Shown: positions 17,367 to 27,299, numbered from the stretch's first letter. The stretch is 64,000 nucleotides of DNA from Lentzea tibetensis (GCF_007845675.1 NZ_VOBR01000012.1:124001-188000); one strand, 5' to 3'. The notes: a model not told the origin generated them from the letters alone. A program made the numbers and translations.

Positions 17367-18767
17367 ATGCCGCAGACCATTGTGCCGGCCGCGAAGTCCG
17401 ATCATCGTGCACCGCACGTGCGGCTGGGGCAGTTGCTGGACGACGGCTCGGGGGAGCCGCTGTTCGCGGACGACGGCAGCCGCGTTCAGGTGGTGCGCGG
17501 ACGCATCGACGGCACGAGCGTCATCGCCTACTGCACGGACGGGTCGTCCATGGGCGGTGCGGTCGGTTACGCCGAGGCGATGCGGATCGTCGATGGCATC
17601 GACACCGCCGTGCGGGACAGCTGTCCCGTGATCGGCGTCTGGCACTCCGGCGGCGCCGCGCTGGCCGAGGGCGTCGAGTCGATGGACGGCGTCGGCCGGA
17701 TGTTCGCGGCCATGACCCGCGCGTCGGGCCGGATCCCCCAGCTCTCGGTCGTGGTCGGCCCCGCGGCGGGCGCGGCCGCGTACGGCCCCGCGCTCACCGA
17801 CATCGTGATCATGTCCAGGTCCGGCCGGATGTTCGTCACCGGTCCGGACGTGGTGCGCGCCGTCACCGGTGAACAGGTCGACATGGAGGAGCTCGGCGGC
17901 GGCGAGGCGCACGGCCGCAAGTCCGGTGTGGCGCACGTGGTCGTGGACACGGAGCAGGCCGCGTTCCTGGCCGCGAGACACCTCGCTGTCCTCTGTGGAC
18001 GACAGGGCCGGTTCCAGCACGTCGGCGAGGTCGGCGAGGACCTGTCCGCTCTGCTCCCCGAGGCGGCCAACCGCGCGTACGACGTGCACCCGCTGGTGCA
18101 CCGGATGGTCGACGAGTTCCAGGAGCTGCAACCGAACTGGGCGGCCAACATCGTCATCGGCCTCGGCAGGCTGGCGGGCCGCACGGTGGGGATGATCGCC
18201 AACAACCCGTTGCGCAAGGGCGGCTGCCTGGACTCCCTGGCGGCCGAGAAGGCCGCGCGGTTCGTGCGGATGTGCGACTCGTTCGGAATCCCCCTCGTCG
18301 TGCTCGTGGACGTGCCCGGCTACCTGCCCGGCGTCACGCAGGAGTGGACGGGCGTCATCCGCCGCGGTGCCAAGCTCCTGCACGCGTTCGCCGAATCCGT
18401 TGTACCACGGGTGACTCTGGTGACGCGCAAGTCCTACGGCGGCGCGTACATCGCCATGAACTCCCGTTCGCTGGGCGCGACCACCGTGTTCGCCTGGCCG
18501 GACGCGGAGGTCGCGGTGATGGGTGCCGACGCGGCCGTGGGCATCCTGCACCGCAAGAAACTCGCCGCCGCACCCGAGCACGCACGCGCCGAGCTGCGCG
18601 CCCGCCTGGTCGCCGAACAGCTGGAAGTCGCCGGTGGCGTCAAGAAAGCCATCGCGATCGGCGCTGTCGACGAGGTGATCGCACCGGCGACCACCCGGCA
18701 CCGGCTCGCGGCCGCACTGGCGGCCGCGCCCGCCGAACGCGGGCGCCACACCAACATCCCGCTGTGA
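17367..18767 (+). CDS. acyl-CoA carboxylase carboxyltransferase (beta) subunit
   Basis: The 466-residue protein has both crotonase-like halves of the acetyl/propionyl-CoA carboxylase beta subunit: DGSSMGGAVGYAEAMRIVDG and WHSGGAALAEGVESM in the first, GCLDSLAAEKAARFVRMCDSF and LVVLVDVPGYLPGVTQEW in the second, plus YGGAYIAMNSRSLGA. It would transfer CO2 from carboxybiotin to an acyl-CoA, supplying malonyl- or methylmalonyl-CoA. Related proteins (e.g. JadN of jadomycin) also occur in angucycline clusters. No biotin carboxylase is nearby, so it must share one encoded elsewhere. ATG 17367 follows AGGGGGA. I place it as the left end of the polyketide cluster. Confidence 0.85.
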   Translation: MPQTIVPAAKSDHRAPHVRLGQLLDDGSGEPLFADDGSRVQVVRGRIDGTSVIAYCTDGSSMGGAVGYAEAMRIVDGIDTAVRDSCPVIGVWHSGGAALAEGVESMDGVGRMFAAMTRASGRIPQLSVVVGPAAGAAAYGPALTDIVIMSRSGRMFVTGPDVVRAVTGEQVDMEELGGGEAHGRKSGVAHVVVDTEQAAFLAARHLAVLCGRQGRFQHVGEVGEDLSALLPEAANRAYDVHPLVHRMVDEFQELQPNWAANIVIGLGRLAGRTVGMIANNPLRKGGCLDSLAAEKAARFVRMCDSFGIPLVVLVDVPGYLPGVTQEWTGVIRRGAKLLHAFAESVVPRVTLVTRKSYGGAYIAMNSRSLGATTVFAWPDAEVAVMGADAAVGILHRKKLAAAPEHARAELRARLVAEQLEVAGGVKKAIAIGAVDEVIAPATTRHRLAAALAAAPAERGRHTNIPL

Positions 18768-18774
18768 AGGGGCT

Positions 18775-18803
18775 TTGACAGGCTCGCCGTTCCGTGCCAC
18801 GCT
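18775..18803 (+). promoter_or_regulatory. candidate promoter of the polyketide operon
   Basis: TTGACA (18775-18780) is followed after 17 bases by CACGCT (18798-18803), about 155 bases ahead of the P450 start. The -35 is perfect and the -10 weak, which would fit activation by a regulator such as the OmpR-type protein of the cluster. Confidence 0.4.
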
Positions 18804-18956
18804 TTGGTGAAGCGGCAGAGTTGTGCCCATTTCCCGGGATCCGAGCCGATCGGCTCGTCTGACACCCCGAACCACGAACTTCCCAGCACTGGGCGAAGTG
18901 TGTCCTCAGTGCTGTCTGCCGCCATGAAGAGTCGCCGCCGTGAGGAGCAATCCGCC

Positions 18957-20135
18957 GTGACGCTCGCGTTCACCAGTTCCGACATCGACCTGTGGTCAGA
19001 GGAAGTGATCCGGTCGCCCTACGAGACGTACCGGCACCTGAGGGATCTCGGACCTGCCGTCTGGCTGGAGCAGTACCAGGTGTTCGTCGTGGCCCGCTAC
19101 CAGGACGTGTACGACGCGCTGCACGACCACGAGGCCTTCTCGTCCGGCTCCGGCGTCGCGCTCAACGAGCAGCTCAACCAGAAGATGAAGGGCAGCGCGC
19201 TGGTCAGCGACCCGCCCTACCACGACCACGTGCGTCGGGTGATGGGCAAACCCTTGACCCCCAGGGCTTTGCGCGAGCACCGCGACGACTTCCAGCGACT
19301 TGCAGACGAGCTCGTCGACCACCTGCTCGAGCGCGGCTCCTTCGACGCCGTCGTCGACTTCGCCCAGCTGTTCCCGCTGTCGGTGGTGCCCGACCTGCTC
19401 GGCTGGCCGTCCGATGGCAGGGACCAGTTCCTCGCGTGGGCGTCCGCCGGGTTCAACGCGCTCGGCCCGATGAACGAGCGGGCGCTGGCCGACATCCCCG
19501 TGCTGGCGGGGATGTGGGCCTTCATGGCGGACATCGTGCAGCCGGGCAGGTTGCGCGCGGGCAGCTGGGGAGCCGACCTGGTCGAGGCCGCCCAGCAGGG
19601 CACCGTGAGCAAGCAGCTGCTGCCCGCGCTGATCGGCGACTACCTCGTCCCGTCGCTCGACACCACGGTCTCCGCGCTGACGAGCGCGATGCTCTTCCTC
19701 GGGCGTCATCCCGAGCAGTGGCAGGCGGTTCGCGCGGACCACTCGCTGATTCCCAACGTGCTCAACGAGGTCATCCGGCTGGAGACGCCGATCCGGGCGC
19801 TGTCACGGGTGCTGACCCGCGAGCGGGACCTGGGCGGGACCGTGCTGCCAGCCGGAGCGCGCGTGGTGCTGCTGTACGGATCGGCCAACCGCGACGAACG
19901 GCACTGGGACTCGCCCGACGAGTTCGACGTCAAGCGCGCCAACGCGAACAGCCACGTCGGCTTCGGCCACGGCATCCACGGCTGCATCGGACAGGGGCTC
20001 GCCCGGCTGGAGGGCCACGCGCTGCTGACCGCGCTGGCGACGAAGGCGGAGACGATCGAGGTCGGCGAGCCGGAGTACCGGGTGCACAACACCATCCGCG
20101 CGATCTCGGCGCTGCCCGCCGCTCTCAAGGCGTGA
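18957..20135 (+). CDS. cytochrome P450
   Basis: The 392-residue protein shows the haem-ligand loop FGHGIHGCIGQGLARLEG, the K-helix ExxR (EVIRLETP) and an I-helix region LVPSLDTTVSALTSA, in which the usual Ala/Gly-Gly pair is replaced by Pro-Ser-Leu before the conserved Asp-Thr-Thr. It is a soluble class I P450, almost certainly reduced through the adjacent ferredoxin. It would oxidise the polyketide or its alkyl starter side chain (inference). GTG 18957 lies 9 bases after GGAG. The longer reading frame back to 18804 runs through the promoter region. Confidence 0.9.
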   Translation: MTLAFTSSDIDLWSEEVIRSPYETYRHLRDLGPAVWLEQYQVFVVARYQDVYDALHDHEAFSSGSGVALNEQLNQKMKGSALVSDPPYHDHVRRVMGKPLTPRALREHRDDFQRLADELVDHLLERGSFDAVVDFAQLFPLSVVPDLLGWPSDGRDQFLAWASAGFNALGPMNERALADIPVLAGMWAFMADIVQPGRLRAGSWGADLVEAAQQGTVSKQLLPALIGDYLVPSLDTTVSALTSAMLFLGRHPEQWQAVRADHSLIPNVLNEVIRLETPIRALSRVLTRERDLGGTVLPAGARVVLLYGSANRDERHWDSPDEFDVKRANANSHVGFGHGIHGCIGQGLARLEGHALLTALATKAETIEVGEPEYRVHNTIRAISALPAALKA

Positions 20136-20146
20136 GGGGACGAACG

Positions 20147-20341
20147 ATGAGGATGATCGTCGACCGCGATCGCTGTGAGGGACACGGGCTCTGCGAGGAC
20201 GTCGCGCCCCGGCTGTTCCAGATCGACGACGACGGTGAGCTGGTGGTGCGGTTCACCGGAGACGTGCCCGCGGGTGAGGAAACCCGGGCGGGCCAGGCGG
20301 TGCGGATCTGCCCGGTCGGCGCGTTGCGCACGTCCGGCTGA
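20147..20341 (+). CDS. [3Fe-4S]-type ferredoxin
   Basis: The 64-residue protein has the CEGHGLCEDVAP motif and a later CPVGAL, giving three cluster cysteines with Ala near the position of a fourth. This is the signature of actinobacterial [3Fe-4S] ferredoxins that serve P450s. It begins 11 bases after the P450 stop and ends 3 bases before the KSIII-like gene, so it is translated with its P450 partner. Confidence 0.9.
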   Translation: MRMIVDRDRCEGHGLCEDVAPRLFQIDDDGELVVRFTGDVPAGEETRAGQAVRICPVGALRTSG

Positions 20342-20344
20342 GCC

Positions 20345-21376
20345 GTGAGCGCCGAGGAGATGTACGTCGCGGGCACGGCGACGCACCTGCCGCCCGCGAT
20401 GAGCGTGGACCAGGCGATCGCCGAGGGCCTCTGCGAGGAGTCGCCTGCCCGTGCCATGCGGGTGGCGTCGGTGACCGTGTCCGAGAAGGAGTCCGGTCCG
20501 GAGCTGGCCGCGACGGCCGCGCGGACCGCGCTCGAACGGGCGGGGACCGCACCGGCCGAGATCGATCTCGTGCTGCACGCGTCGATCTACTACCAGGGCC
20601 AGGAACTGTGGGCACCCGCGTCGTACGTCCAGCGGGTGGCCGTCGGCAACCACTGCCCGGCGATGGAGATCCGCCAGGTGTCGAACGGCGGCATGGCCGC
20701 GATGGAGCTGGCGACGGCGTACCTGCGGGCCGATCCGTCCCGCACCGCCGCCCTGCTGACGTCAGGCGACTGGTTCTGCGCGCCCGGTTTCGACCGCTGG
20801 CGCAGTGATCCCGGCACCGTCTACGCCGACGGCGGCACCGCACTGGTGCTGTCCCGGCGGCGGGGGTTCGCCAGGGTGCGGAGCCTCGCGACGGTGTCCA
20901 GGCCGGAGCTGGAAGGCATGCACCGGGGCACCGTCCCGTTCGGACCGGTTCCGTTCGCCCACCGCGACCGGGTCGACCTGGAGGCGTGCAAGGACGAGTT
21001 CCTCGGTGAGGCGGGCAAGTCCTTCGCGCTGACCCACCTCGTCTCCGGGCAGCGGGAGGCGATCAGGCAGGCACTGGCCGACGCTGGGCTCGACCTCGCC
21101 GACATCGACTGGTTCGTGTTGCCGCACCTGGGATACCGGCGGCTCGCGGCCGGTTACTTCAGCCAGTTCGACATCGACCCCGAGCGCTCGACCTGGCCGT
21201 GGAGCCGCACGGTCGGACACCTCGGGGCGGGCGACCAGTTCGCCGGCTTCGACCACCTCGTCACCACCGGGGCCGCCGGTCCCGGCAGCACGTGCCTGCT
21301 CGTCGGCGTCGGCGCCGGCTTCAGCTGGTCCTGCGCGGTGATCGAGGTGCTCGACACACCGCCATGGGTGGCATGA
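20345..21376 (+). CDS. KSIII-like ketosynthase/acyltransferase with Ser in place of the catalytic Cys
   Basis: The 343-residue protein has the thiolase fold of KAS III. The usual Cys of the nucleophile loop is Ser113 ([12 protein letters not shown]). The His is kept (FVLPHLGYR), while the usual Asn loop reads GHLGAGDQF. DpsC of daunorubicin also uses Ser, and acyl-transferring KSIII relatives such as CerJ have an Asp in this loop. The protein therefore probably selects or transfers a starter acyl group rather than condensing by the standard route. GTG 20345 follows the ferredoxin stop. With the adjacent acyltransferase it forms a starter-unit pair comparable to DpsC-DpsD. Confidence 0.83.
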   Translation: MSAEEMYVAGTATHLPPAMSVDQAIAEGLCEESPARAMRVASVTVSEKESGPELAATAARTALERAGTAPAEIDLVLHASIYYQGQELWAPASYVQRVAVGNHCPAMEIRQVSNGGMAAMELATAYLRADPSRTAALLTSGDWFCAPGFDRWRSDPGTVYADGGTALVLSRRRGFARVRSLATVSRPELEGMHRGTVPFGPVPFAHRDRVDLEACKDEFLGEAGKSFALTHLVSGQREAIRQALADAGLDLADIDWFVLPHLGYRRLAAGYFSQFDIDPERSTWPWSRTVGHLGAGDQFAGFDHLVTTGAAGPGSTCLLVGVGAGFSWSCAVIEVLDTPPWVA

Positions 21377-21404
21377 GCCCGCCCGCGACATCACGGGAGA
21401 GCCG

Positions 21405-22394
21405 ATGACCCGACAGCTCGTGCTGCTGCTGCCCGGACAGGGATCGCAGCACCAGGGGATGGCGGTACCGCTGTACGACCGTGAACCGGTCTTCACCGAG
21501 GTGCTCGACGAGTTCTTCGCGGGCATGGGTGCCGAGGGCCGCAGGCTGCGGGACGACTGGCTCAGCGACGCCCCGGAGATCCCGATCGACGACGGGCCGC
21601 GGGCCCAGCCGCTGCTGTTCGTGATCGGCTACGCGATCGGCCGCGTGCTGCAGGCGAAAGGGCACCAGCCCGCGTTGCTGCTCGGGCACAGCGTGGGGGA
21701 ATTGGCCGCCGCGGCACTCGCCGGGGTGTACGACCTGCCTGCCGCGGCACGCATCCTGCACGGCAGGTCCGCGGCGCTGACCGACGCTCCCGCTGGCGGC
21801 ATGCTGGCCGTCGCCGCACCACCGGACCGGGTCACCGCGCTCATCGAACCCGCCTGGGCCGCAAGGGGTCTGGCGATCGGCGCGGTCAACGGGCCCAACC
21901 AGACGATCCTCTCCGGCGCGGAACCGGAGCTGCGGCTCGCCGCGCGCGCCGCCGAGGCGGCGGAGCTGACCGCACGCCGGGTGCTCAGCATGCAGCCCTT
22001 CCACTCGCCGGTGCTCGACGAGGCCGCCGGGCAGTTCGAGAAGGCCATCGCCGCCGAACGGCTGCACGAACCGAAGATCCCGATCCTGTCCGCTCGCACG
22101 GCCCGCGTGGTCACCGCGGGTGAGGCCGTCGACCCGGCCTTCTGGGCGCGCCTGATGTGCGAGCCGGTGCTGTTCTGGCCGGCCCTGTCCAGCCTGCCCG
22201 CCGACGGCGAGTACACGTTCGCCGAGGCAGGACCGGGCAACAGCCTGTCCACAGCGGCCAGGCGACTGCCGTCCGTCCGAACGGGACGAAGCCGGGTGCT
22301 CACCCTGCTGCCACCGCAGGGAAAGCCGGCCTGGCCGGTGTGGCAGGCGGGACTCGACCAGCTGGCCGCAGACACCACACCGTCACCACAGTGA
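21405..22394 (+). CDS. malonyl/acyl-CoA:ACP acyltransferase
   Basis: The 329-residue protein has the acyltransferase signature: LLLPGQGSQHQGM, the nucleophile elbow LLGHSVGELAAAALAG, GAVNGPNQTILSG and the His in MQPFHSPVLDE. It loads an acyl group onto an ACP. Most type II clusters borrow the fatty-acid enzyme. A dedicated copy next to a KSIII-like gene suggests a role in starter handling, as proposed for DpsD/AknF. It lies 28 bases after the KSIII gene. Confidence 0.88.
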   Translation: MTRQLVLLLPGQGSQHQGMAVPLYDREPVFTEVLDEFFAGMGAEGRRLRDDWLSDAPEIPIDDGPRAQPLLFVIGYAIGRVLQAKGHQPALLLGHSVGELAAAALAGVYDLPAAARILHGRSAALTDAPAGGMLAVAAPPDRVTALIEPAWAARGLAIGAVNGPNQTILSGAEPELRLAARAAEAAELTARRVLSMQPFHSPVLDEAAGQFEKAIAAERLHEPKIPILSARTARVVTAGEAVDPAFWARLMCEPVLFWPALSSLPADGEYTFAEAGPGNSLSTAARRLPSVRTGRSRVLTLLPPQGKPAWPVWQAGLDQLAADTTPSPQ

Positions 22395-22402
22395 GGAAAG
22401 AC

Positions 22403-22732
22403 ATGCACAGCACGCTGATCGTGGCGCGGATGAAGCCCGAGTCCGCACAGGACGTGGCCCGACTGTTCGCCGAGTTCGACACCACCGAGATGCCGCACCT
22501 GATGGGCACGACGCGGCGCGAGCTGTTCCAGTACCAGGGCCTGTACTTCCACCTCCAGGACTTCGACGGCGAGGAAGGTCACCGGGGCATCGACGAGGCC
22601 CGGTCGCACCCGTTGTTCCAGGGCATCAGCGCGGACCTGCGCCCGTTCATCGACCCGTACGACCCGCAGACGTGGCGCTCGCCCGCAGACGCGATGGCGA
22701 CGCGCTTCTACCACTGGGCACCACCTGCCTGA
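22403..22732 (+). CDS. TcmI-family polyketide cyclase
   Basis: The 109-residue protein contains the family pattern TLIVARMKPESAQDVARLF, then LYFHLQDFDG and the C-terminal SPADAMATRFYHWAPP. Such small cyclases close the last rings of aromatic polyketides (JadI/LanF/PgaF type in angucyclines). It sits immediately before KS-alpha, exactly the F position of angucycline clusters. ATG 22403 follows GAGGAAAG. Confidence 0.9.
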   Translation: MHSTLIVARMKPESAQDVARLFAEFDTTEMPHLMGTTRRELFQYQGLYFHLQDFDGEEGHRGIDEARSHPLFQGISADLRPFIDPYDPQTWRSPADAMATRFYHWAPPA

Positions 22733-22767
22733 CGGCGCCGAGATTCCAGATCAGGAGGTGACGCCTC

Positions 22768-24024
22768 ATGGGGCGTCGAGTTGTCATCACGGGCATCGGG
22801 GTGCTGGCGCCGGGCGGCGCGGGCGTCAAGGAGTTCTGGAGTCTGCTCAGTGAGGGGCGCACCGCGACCCGGCCACTGACCTTCTTCGACCCGAGCCCGT
22901 TCCGCTCCCAGGTGGCCGCCCAGGTCGACTTCGTCCCCGAGGCCCACGGGTTCAGCCCGCAGGAGATCCGGCGGATGGACCGCGCGGCGCAGTTCGCGGT
23001 GGCCGCCGCGGCCGAGGCCGTCTCCGACAGCGGGTGCGAATTCGCCCAGGTCGACCCGAGCCGGATCGGGGTCAGCATCGGCAGCGCGGTCGGCGCCACG
23101 ATGAGCCTCGAAGAGGAGTACCGGGTCGTCAGCGACAACGGCAGGCTCGAGCTGGTCGACCACGGCTACACGGTGCCGCACCTCTACGACCACTTCGTGC
23201 CGAGCTCGTTCGCCGCCGAGACGGCGTGGAAGGTCGGGGCGGAGGGTCCGGTGACCGTCGTGTCGACCGGCTGCACGTCCGGGATCGACTCGGTCGGTTA
23301 CGCCGCCGAGCTGATCAGGGAGGGCTCCGCGGACATCATGATCGCCGGTGCGACCGACGCGCCGATCTCACCGATCACGGTGGCCTGCTTCGACGCGATC
23401 AAGGCCACCACTCCGCGCAACGACGACCCCGAGCACGCGTCGCGGCCGTTCGACTCGACCCGCAACGGGTTCGTGCTGGCCGAGGGCGCGGCCGTGCTCG
23501 TGCTGGAGGAGCTGGAGAGCGCGCGGCGGCGGGGTGCGCACGTCTACGCCGAGGTGGCCGGGTACGCCACGCGCTCCAACGCCTACCACATGACCGGGCT
23601 GCGTCCGGACGGCAGGGAGATGGCCGAGGCGATCAGGATGGCGATGAACGAGGCCCGGATGGACGCCGAGGACGTCCACTACGTCAACGCGCACGGTTCG
23701 GGCACCAAGCAGAACGACCGGCACGAGACGGCCGCGTTCAAGCGCGCGCTCGGCGACCACGCGTACCGGACGCCGGTGAGCTCCATCAAGTCGATGGTCG
23801 GTCACTCGCTCGGCGCGATCGGGACGATCGAGATCGTCGCCTCCGTGCTGGCGATCGAGAACAACGTGGTGCCGCCCACCGCGAACCTGCACAACCCGGA
23901 TCCCGAGTGCGACCTGGACTACGTCCCGGTCACGGCCAGGGAGTGGCAGACCGACGCCGTGCTGACGGTCGGCAGCGGGTTCGGCGGCTTCCAGAGCGCC
24001 ATGGTGCTGCGGAGGGTCCCGTGA
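22768..24024 (+). CDS. minimal PKS ketosynthase alpha (KS-alpha)
   Basis: The 418-residue protein carries the full KAS II triad: Cys in [14 protein letters not shown], His in [14 protein letters not shown] and His in [11 protein letters not shown]. It condenses malonyl-ACP units with its KS-beta partner to build the poly-beta-ketone. A strong ribosome site (AGGAGGTG) precedes the ATG. Its stop overlaps the GTG of KS-beta (GTGA), the usual coupling for a 1:1 heterodimer. Confidence 0.97.
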   Translation: MGRRVVITGIGVLAPGGAGVKEFWSLLSEGRTATRPLTFFDPSPFRSQVAAQVDFVPEAHGFSPQEIRRMDRAAQFAVAAAAEAVSDSGCEFAQVDPSRIGVSIGSAVGATMSLEEEYRVVSDNGRLELVDHGYTVPHLYDHFVPSSFAAETAWKVGAEGPVTVVSTGCTSGIDSVGYAAELIREGSADIMIAGATDAPISPITVACFDAIKATTPRNDDPEHASRPFDSTRNGFVLAEGAAVLVLEELESARRRGAHVYAEVAGYATRSNAYHMTGLRPDGREMAEAIRMAMNEARMDAEDVHYVNAHGSGTKQNDRHETAAFKRALGDHAYRTPVSSIKSMVGHSLGAIGTIEIVASVLAIENNVVPPTANLHNPDPECDLDYVPVTAREWQTDAVLTVGSGFGGFQSAMVLRRVP

Positions 24025-25226
24025 GGCCGGCGGTGACCGGGATCGCCGCGGTCGCGCCCAACGGCCTCGGCACCGAGGAGTTCTGGGCAGGGACGCTGGC
24101 CGGGCGCACCGGACTCGGCGTGCTGACCCGCTTCGACCCGGAGCGCTACCCGGCGCGACTGGCGGGCGAGGTCAAGGGGTTCACCGCCGCGGACCACCTG
24201 TCCAGCCGGATGCTGCCGCAGACCGACCACATGACCCGGCTCAACCTCGTCGCCGGGGACTGGGCGCTGGCCGACGCCGGAGTGCGGCCGCGGGAGTGGC
24301 CGGACTTCGACATGGGCGTCATGACGGCGAGCTCGGCAGGCGGTTACGAGTTCGGCGAGCGCGAGCTGCGGAACATGTGGCACAAGGGCCACGAGCACGT
24401 CAGCGCCTACCAGTCGTTCGCCTGGTTCTACGCGGTGAACAGCGGCCAGCTGTCGATCCACAACGGGATGCGCGGGCCGAGCGGCGTCGTGGTCAGCGAC
24501 CAGGCCGGCGGGCTCGACGCGCTCGCACAGGCCCGCAGGCAGATCCGCAAGGGCACCCCGCTGATGCTCACCGGCGCCGTCGACTCCTCGCTCTGCTCGT
24601 GGGGCTGGGTCGCGCACCTGGCGGGCGGCAGGCTGAGCACCAGCCAGGACCCGGACCGGGCCTACCTCCCCTTCGACGCGGCGGCGAACGGCCACGTCCC
24701 CGGTGAGGGCGGGGCACTGCTCGTGCTCGAGGACGGTGCCGCGGCCAGGGCCCGCGGAGCGCGGATCTACGGCGAGATCGCCGGCTACGGCGCGACGTTC
24801 GACCCGCGGCCGGACAGCGGACGGCCGCCCGCGCTGCGCCGGGCGATCGAGCTCGCGCTGCGGGACGCGGACGCCGCGCCGGGTGACGTCGACGTGGTGT
24901 TCGCCGACGCGGCCGCGATCCCGGAGCTCGACCACGTCGAGGCCACCGCGATCACCGGCGTGTTCGGCCGCGAGGCGGTACCGGTGACCGCACCGAAGAC
25001 GATGACCGGGCGACTGAGCTCCGGCGCGGGCGCACTGGACGTGGCGACCGCACTGCTGTCCATCCGGGACTCGGTGATCCCCGCGACCGCGAACGTCTCA
25101 CCCGCGCCCGGCTACGGCCTCGACCTCGTCACGGGCGAGCCGAGGCAGATTCCCGTGACCACCGCGCTGGTCATCGCCCGCGGGCACGGCGGCTTCAACT
25201 CCGCCGTCGTGGTCCGCGCCGTCTGA
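24021..25226 (+). CDS. minimal PKS chain-length factor (KS-beta)
   Basis: The 401-residue protein parallels KS-alpha but has Gln where the nucleophile Cys would be ([12 protein letters not shown]), the hallmark of decarboxylating chain-length factors. The second His motif is also lost ([17 protein letters not shown]). It sets chain length; the gene order suggests a decaketide, but the gating residues were not modelled. The GTG start overlaps the KS-alpha stop. Confidence 0.96.
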   Translation: MRPAVTGIAAVAPNGLGTEEFWAGTLAGRTGLGVLTRFDPERYPARLAGEVKGFTAADHLSSRMLPQTDHMTRLNLVAGDWALADAGVRPREWPDFDMGVMTASSAGGYEFGERELRNMWHKGHEHVSAYQSFAWFYAVNSGQLSIHNGMRGPSGVVVSDQAGGLDALAQARRQIRKGTPLMLTGAVDSSLCSWGWVAHLAGGRLSTSQDPDRAYLPFDAAANGHVPGEGGALLVLEDGAAARARGARIYGEIAGYGATFDPRPDSGRPPALRRAIELALRDADAAPGDVDVVFADAAAIPELDHVEATAITGVFGREAVPVTAPKTMTGRLSSGAGALDVATALLSIRDSVIPATANVSPAPGYGLDLVTGEPRQIPVTTALVIARGHGGFNSAVVVRAV

Positions 25227-25257
25227 CTGTCCACATGAAACTTCCGAAAGGACTGAA

Positions 25258-25527
25258 ATGGCTGACGCACGTGTGACCCTGGACGACCTCAAGCGGATCC
25301 TGCTCGACGCGGCGGGTGCCGACGAGGGCGTCGACCTGAGCGGTGACGTCGTCGACGTCGCCTTCTCCGACCTCGGCTACGACTCGCTCGCGCTGCTCGA
25401 GGCGGCCAACCGGATCCAGCGCGAGTACCGCGTGCAGCTCGACGACGACGCGCTCGCCGCGGCGGAGACACCGGGCGCGTTCCTCGACCTCGTCAACGAG
25501 CACCTGGCGGCAGGCTCCCCCGCCTGA
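25258..25527 (+). CDS. acyl carrier protein
   Basis: The 89-residue protein has the phosphopantetheine Ser in DLGYDSLALLEAAN. It carries the growing polyketide. It starts 31 bases after KS-beta with a GAAAGGAC site, completing the minimal PKS. Confidence 0.95.
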   Translation: MADARVTLDDLKRILLDAAGADEGVDLSGDVVDVAFSDLGYDSLALLEAANRIQREYRVQLDDDALAAAETPGAFLDLVNEHLAAGSPA

Positions 25528-25553
25528 CACGGGCGCCCGAAAGGAGAAGTGGC

Positions 25554-26339
25554 ATGTCCACCGAGCAGAAGCGGGTCGCACTGGTGACCGGGGCGACCAG
25601 TGGTATCGGGCTCGCCGTGGCGCAGACCCTCGGCGCGCAAGGGCACCGGGTGTTCCTGTGCGCCCGCAAGCCCGACGGTGTCGACTCGGCCGTCGAGCAG
25701 CTGCGCGACGAGGGTGTCGAGGCGGACGGCGCGCAGTGCGACGTCACCGACGGCGAACAGATCCGCGCGTTCGTGCGGGCCGCGGTCGAGCGGTTCGGCA
25801 CGGTCGACGTGCTGGTCAACAACGCCGGGCGGGCCGGTGGCGGGGTGACCGCCGACATCACGGACGAGGTCTGGTTCGACGTGATCAACACGAACCTCAC
25901 CAGCGTGTTCCAGATGACCCGTGAGGTGCTCACCGCGGGCGGCATGCGGGAGAAGGACCGGGGCCGGATCATCAACATCGCCTCGACCGCGGGCAAGCAG
26001 GGTGTGGTGCTGGCCGCGCCGTACTCGGCGTCCAAGCACGGCGTCGTCGGCTTCACCAAGGCGCTCGGCAACGAGCTGGCGCCGACCGGGATCACCGTGA
26101 ACGCGGTCTGCCCCGGATACGTGGAAACCCCGATGGCACAAGGGGTGCGCAGCCGGCACGCGGCGTTCTACGGCACCACCGAGCAGGCGATCCTGGAGAG
26201 GTTCCAGGCCAAGATCCCGCTCGGCCGCTACTCCACTCCCGACGAGGTCGCCGGACTGGTCGGCTACCTGGCCTCCGACACCGCCGCATCCATCACCGCA
26301 CAGGCGATCAACGTCTGCGGCGGTCTCGGAAACTTCTAG
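25554..26339 (+). CDS. polyketide C9-type ketoreductase (SDR)
   Basis: The 261-residue SDR has the cofactor motif VTGATSGIGLAVAQTL, NNAG (VLVNNAGRAGGG), Ser in INIASTAGKQG and Tyr-Lys in YSASKHGVVGF. It is closely patterned on ActIII-type ketoreductases, which reduce the C9 carbonyl of the nascent chain with NADPH. It sits at the D position after the ACP. Strong ribosome site AGGAGAAG. Confidence 0.94.
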   Translation: MSTEQKRVALVTGATSGIGLAVAQTLGAQGHRVFLCARKPDGVDSAVEQLRDEGVEADGAQCDVTDGEQIRAFVRAAVERFGTVDVLVNNAGRAGGGVTADITDEVWFDVINTNLTSVFQMTREVLTAGGMREKDRGRIINIASTAGKQGVVLAAPYSASKHGVVGFTKALGNELAPTGITVNAVCPGYVETPMAQGVRSRHAAFYGTTEQAILERFQAKIPLGRYSTPDEVAGLVGYLASDTAASITAQAINVCGGLGNF

Positions 26340-26347
26340 GGGAATCC

Positions 26348-27295
26348 TTGTCGCAGCAGGAGAACACCCGCCACGTCCAGCACGAGGTGTCGGTGCGCGC
26401 GCAGGCGTCCGACATCTACCGGCTGATCGCCGAGGTGTGGAACTGGCCGCGGATCTTCCCGCCGACCATCCACGCCGACCGCGTCGACGGGGACGACACC
26501 GCGGAGCGGATCCGGATCTGGGCCACCGCCAACGGACAGGCCAAGAACTGGACCTCGCGCCGCACGCTGGACCCGCAGGCGCTGCGCATCGACTTCCGCC
26601 AGGAGGTCTCCAGCCCGCCGGTGGCCGCGATGGGCGGCGCCTGGCTCATCGAGCAGGTCTCCGCCGAGGAGTCGCTGGTCCGGTTGCTGCACGACTACCG
26701 GGCGGTCGACGACGATCCGGAGTCGCTGGCGTGGATCGACCAGGCCGTCGACCGCAACAGCCGGTCCGAGCTGGCCTCGCTCAAGGTCAACGTCGAGCTG
26801 GCGCTGAACGAGGAGCGGACGGTGTCGTTCGAGGACACCGTCCGGATCAACGGGTCGGCGAAGGACGTCTACGCCTTCATCAACGAGGCCTGGCACTGGG
26901 CGGAACGGCTCCCCCACGTGTCCCGCGTGTCGTGCACGGAGGACACGCCGGGTCTGCAGGAGCTCGAGATGGACACCACGGCGAAGGACGGTTCGACCCA
27001 CACGACGAAGTCGTACCGGGTGTGCCTGCCCGGCCGGATCCACTACAAGCAGGTCACCCTGCCGCCGTTGCTGGCACTGCACACCGGCTACTGGGTGATC
27101 GAGGAGGACGCCGCCACCGGGATCACCACCGCCACCTCCCAGCACACCATCGTGATCAACGCGGAGAAGGTCGCCGACGTGCTCGGCGCGGGCGTGAGCC
27201 TGGCCGAGGCGAAGACGTTCGCCCGGCGGGCGTTGAGCACCAACAGCCTCGCCACGCTCGGGCACGCCAAGCAGTACGCCGAGCAACGGGCCTGA
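26348..27295 (+). CDS. didomain aromatase/cyclase
   Basis: The 315-residue protein has two SRPBCC domains. The first begins HEVSVRAQASDIYRLIAEVW with IFPPTIHADRV. The second begins around residue 160 with FEDTVRINGSAKDVYAFINE. Didomain ARO/CYCs of this size aromatise the first ring of C9-reduced chains, consistent with the ketoreductase just upstream. It uses a TTG start 5 bases after AGGGGA. Confidence 0.93.
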   Translation: MSQQENTRHVQHEVSVRAQASDIYRLIAEVWNWPRIFPPTIHADRVDGDDTAERIRIWATANGQAKNWTSRRTLDPQALRIDFRQEVSSPPVAAMGGAWLIEQVSAEESLVRLLHDYRAVDDDPESLAWIDQAVDRNSRSELASLKVNVELALNEERTVSFEDTVRINGSAKDVYAFINEAWHWAERLPHVSRVSCTEDTPGLQELEMDTTAKDGSTHTTKSYRVCLPGRIHYKQVTLPPLLALHTGYWVIEEDAATGITTATSQHTIVINAEKVADVLGAGVSLAEAKTFARRALSTNSLATLGHAKQYAEQRA

Positions 27296-27299
27296 CCAC

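Noticed and set aside
22768-25226. Type I modular or enediyne PKS
   Set aside because: KS-alpha, KS-beta and ACP are separate small proteins and the KS-beta has the Gln decarboxylase residue, which defines a type II system.
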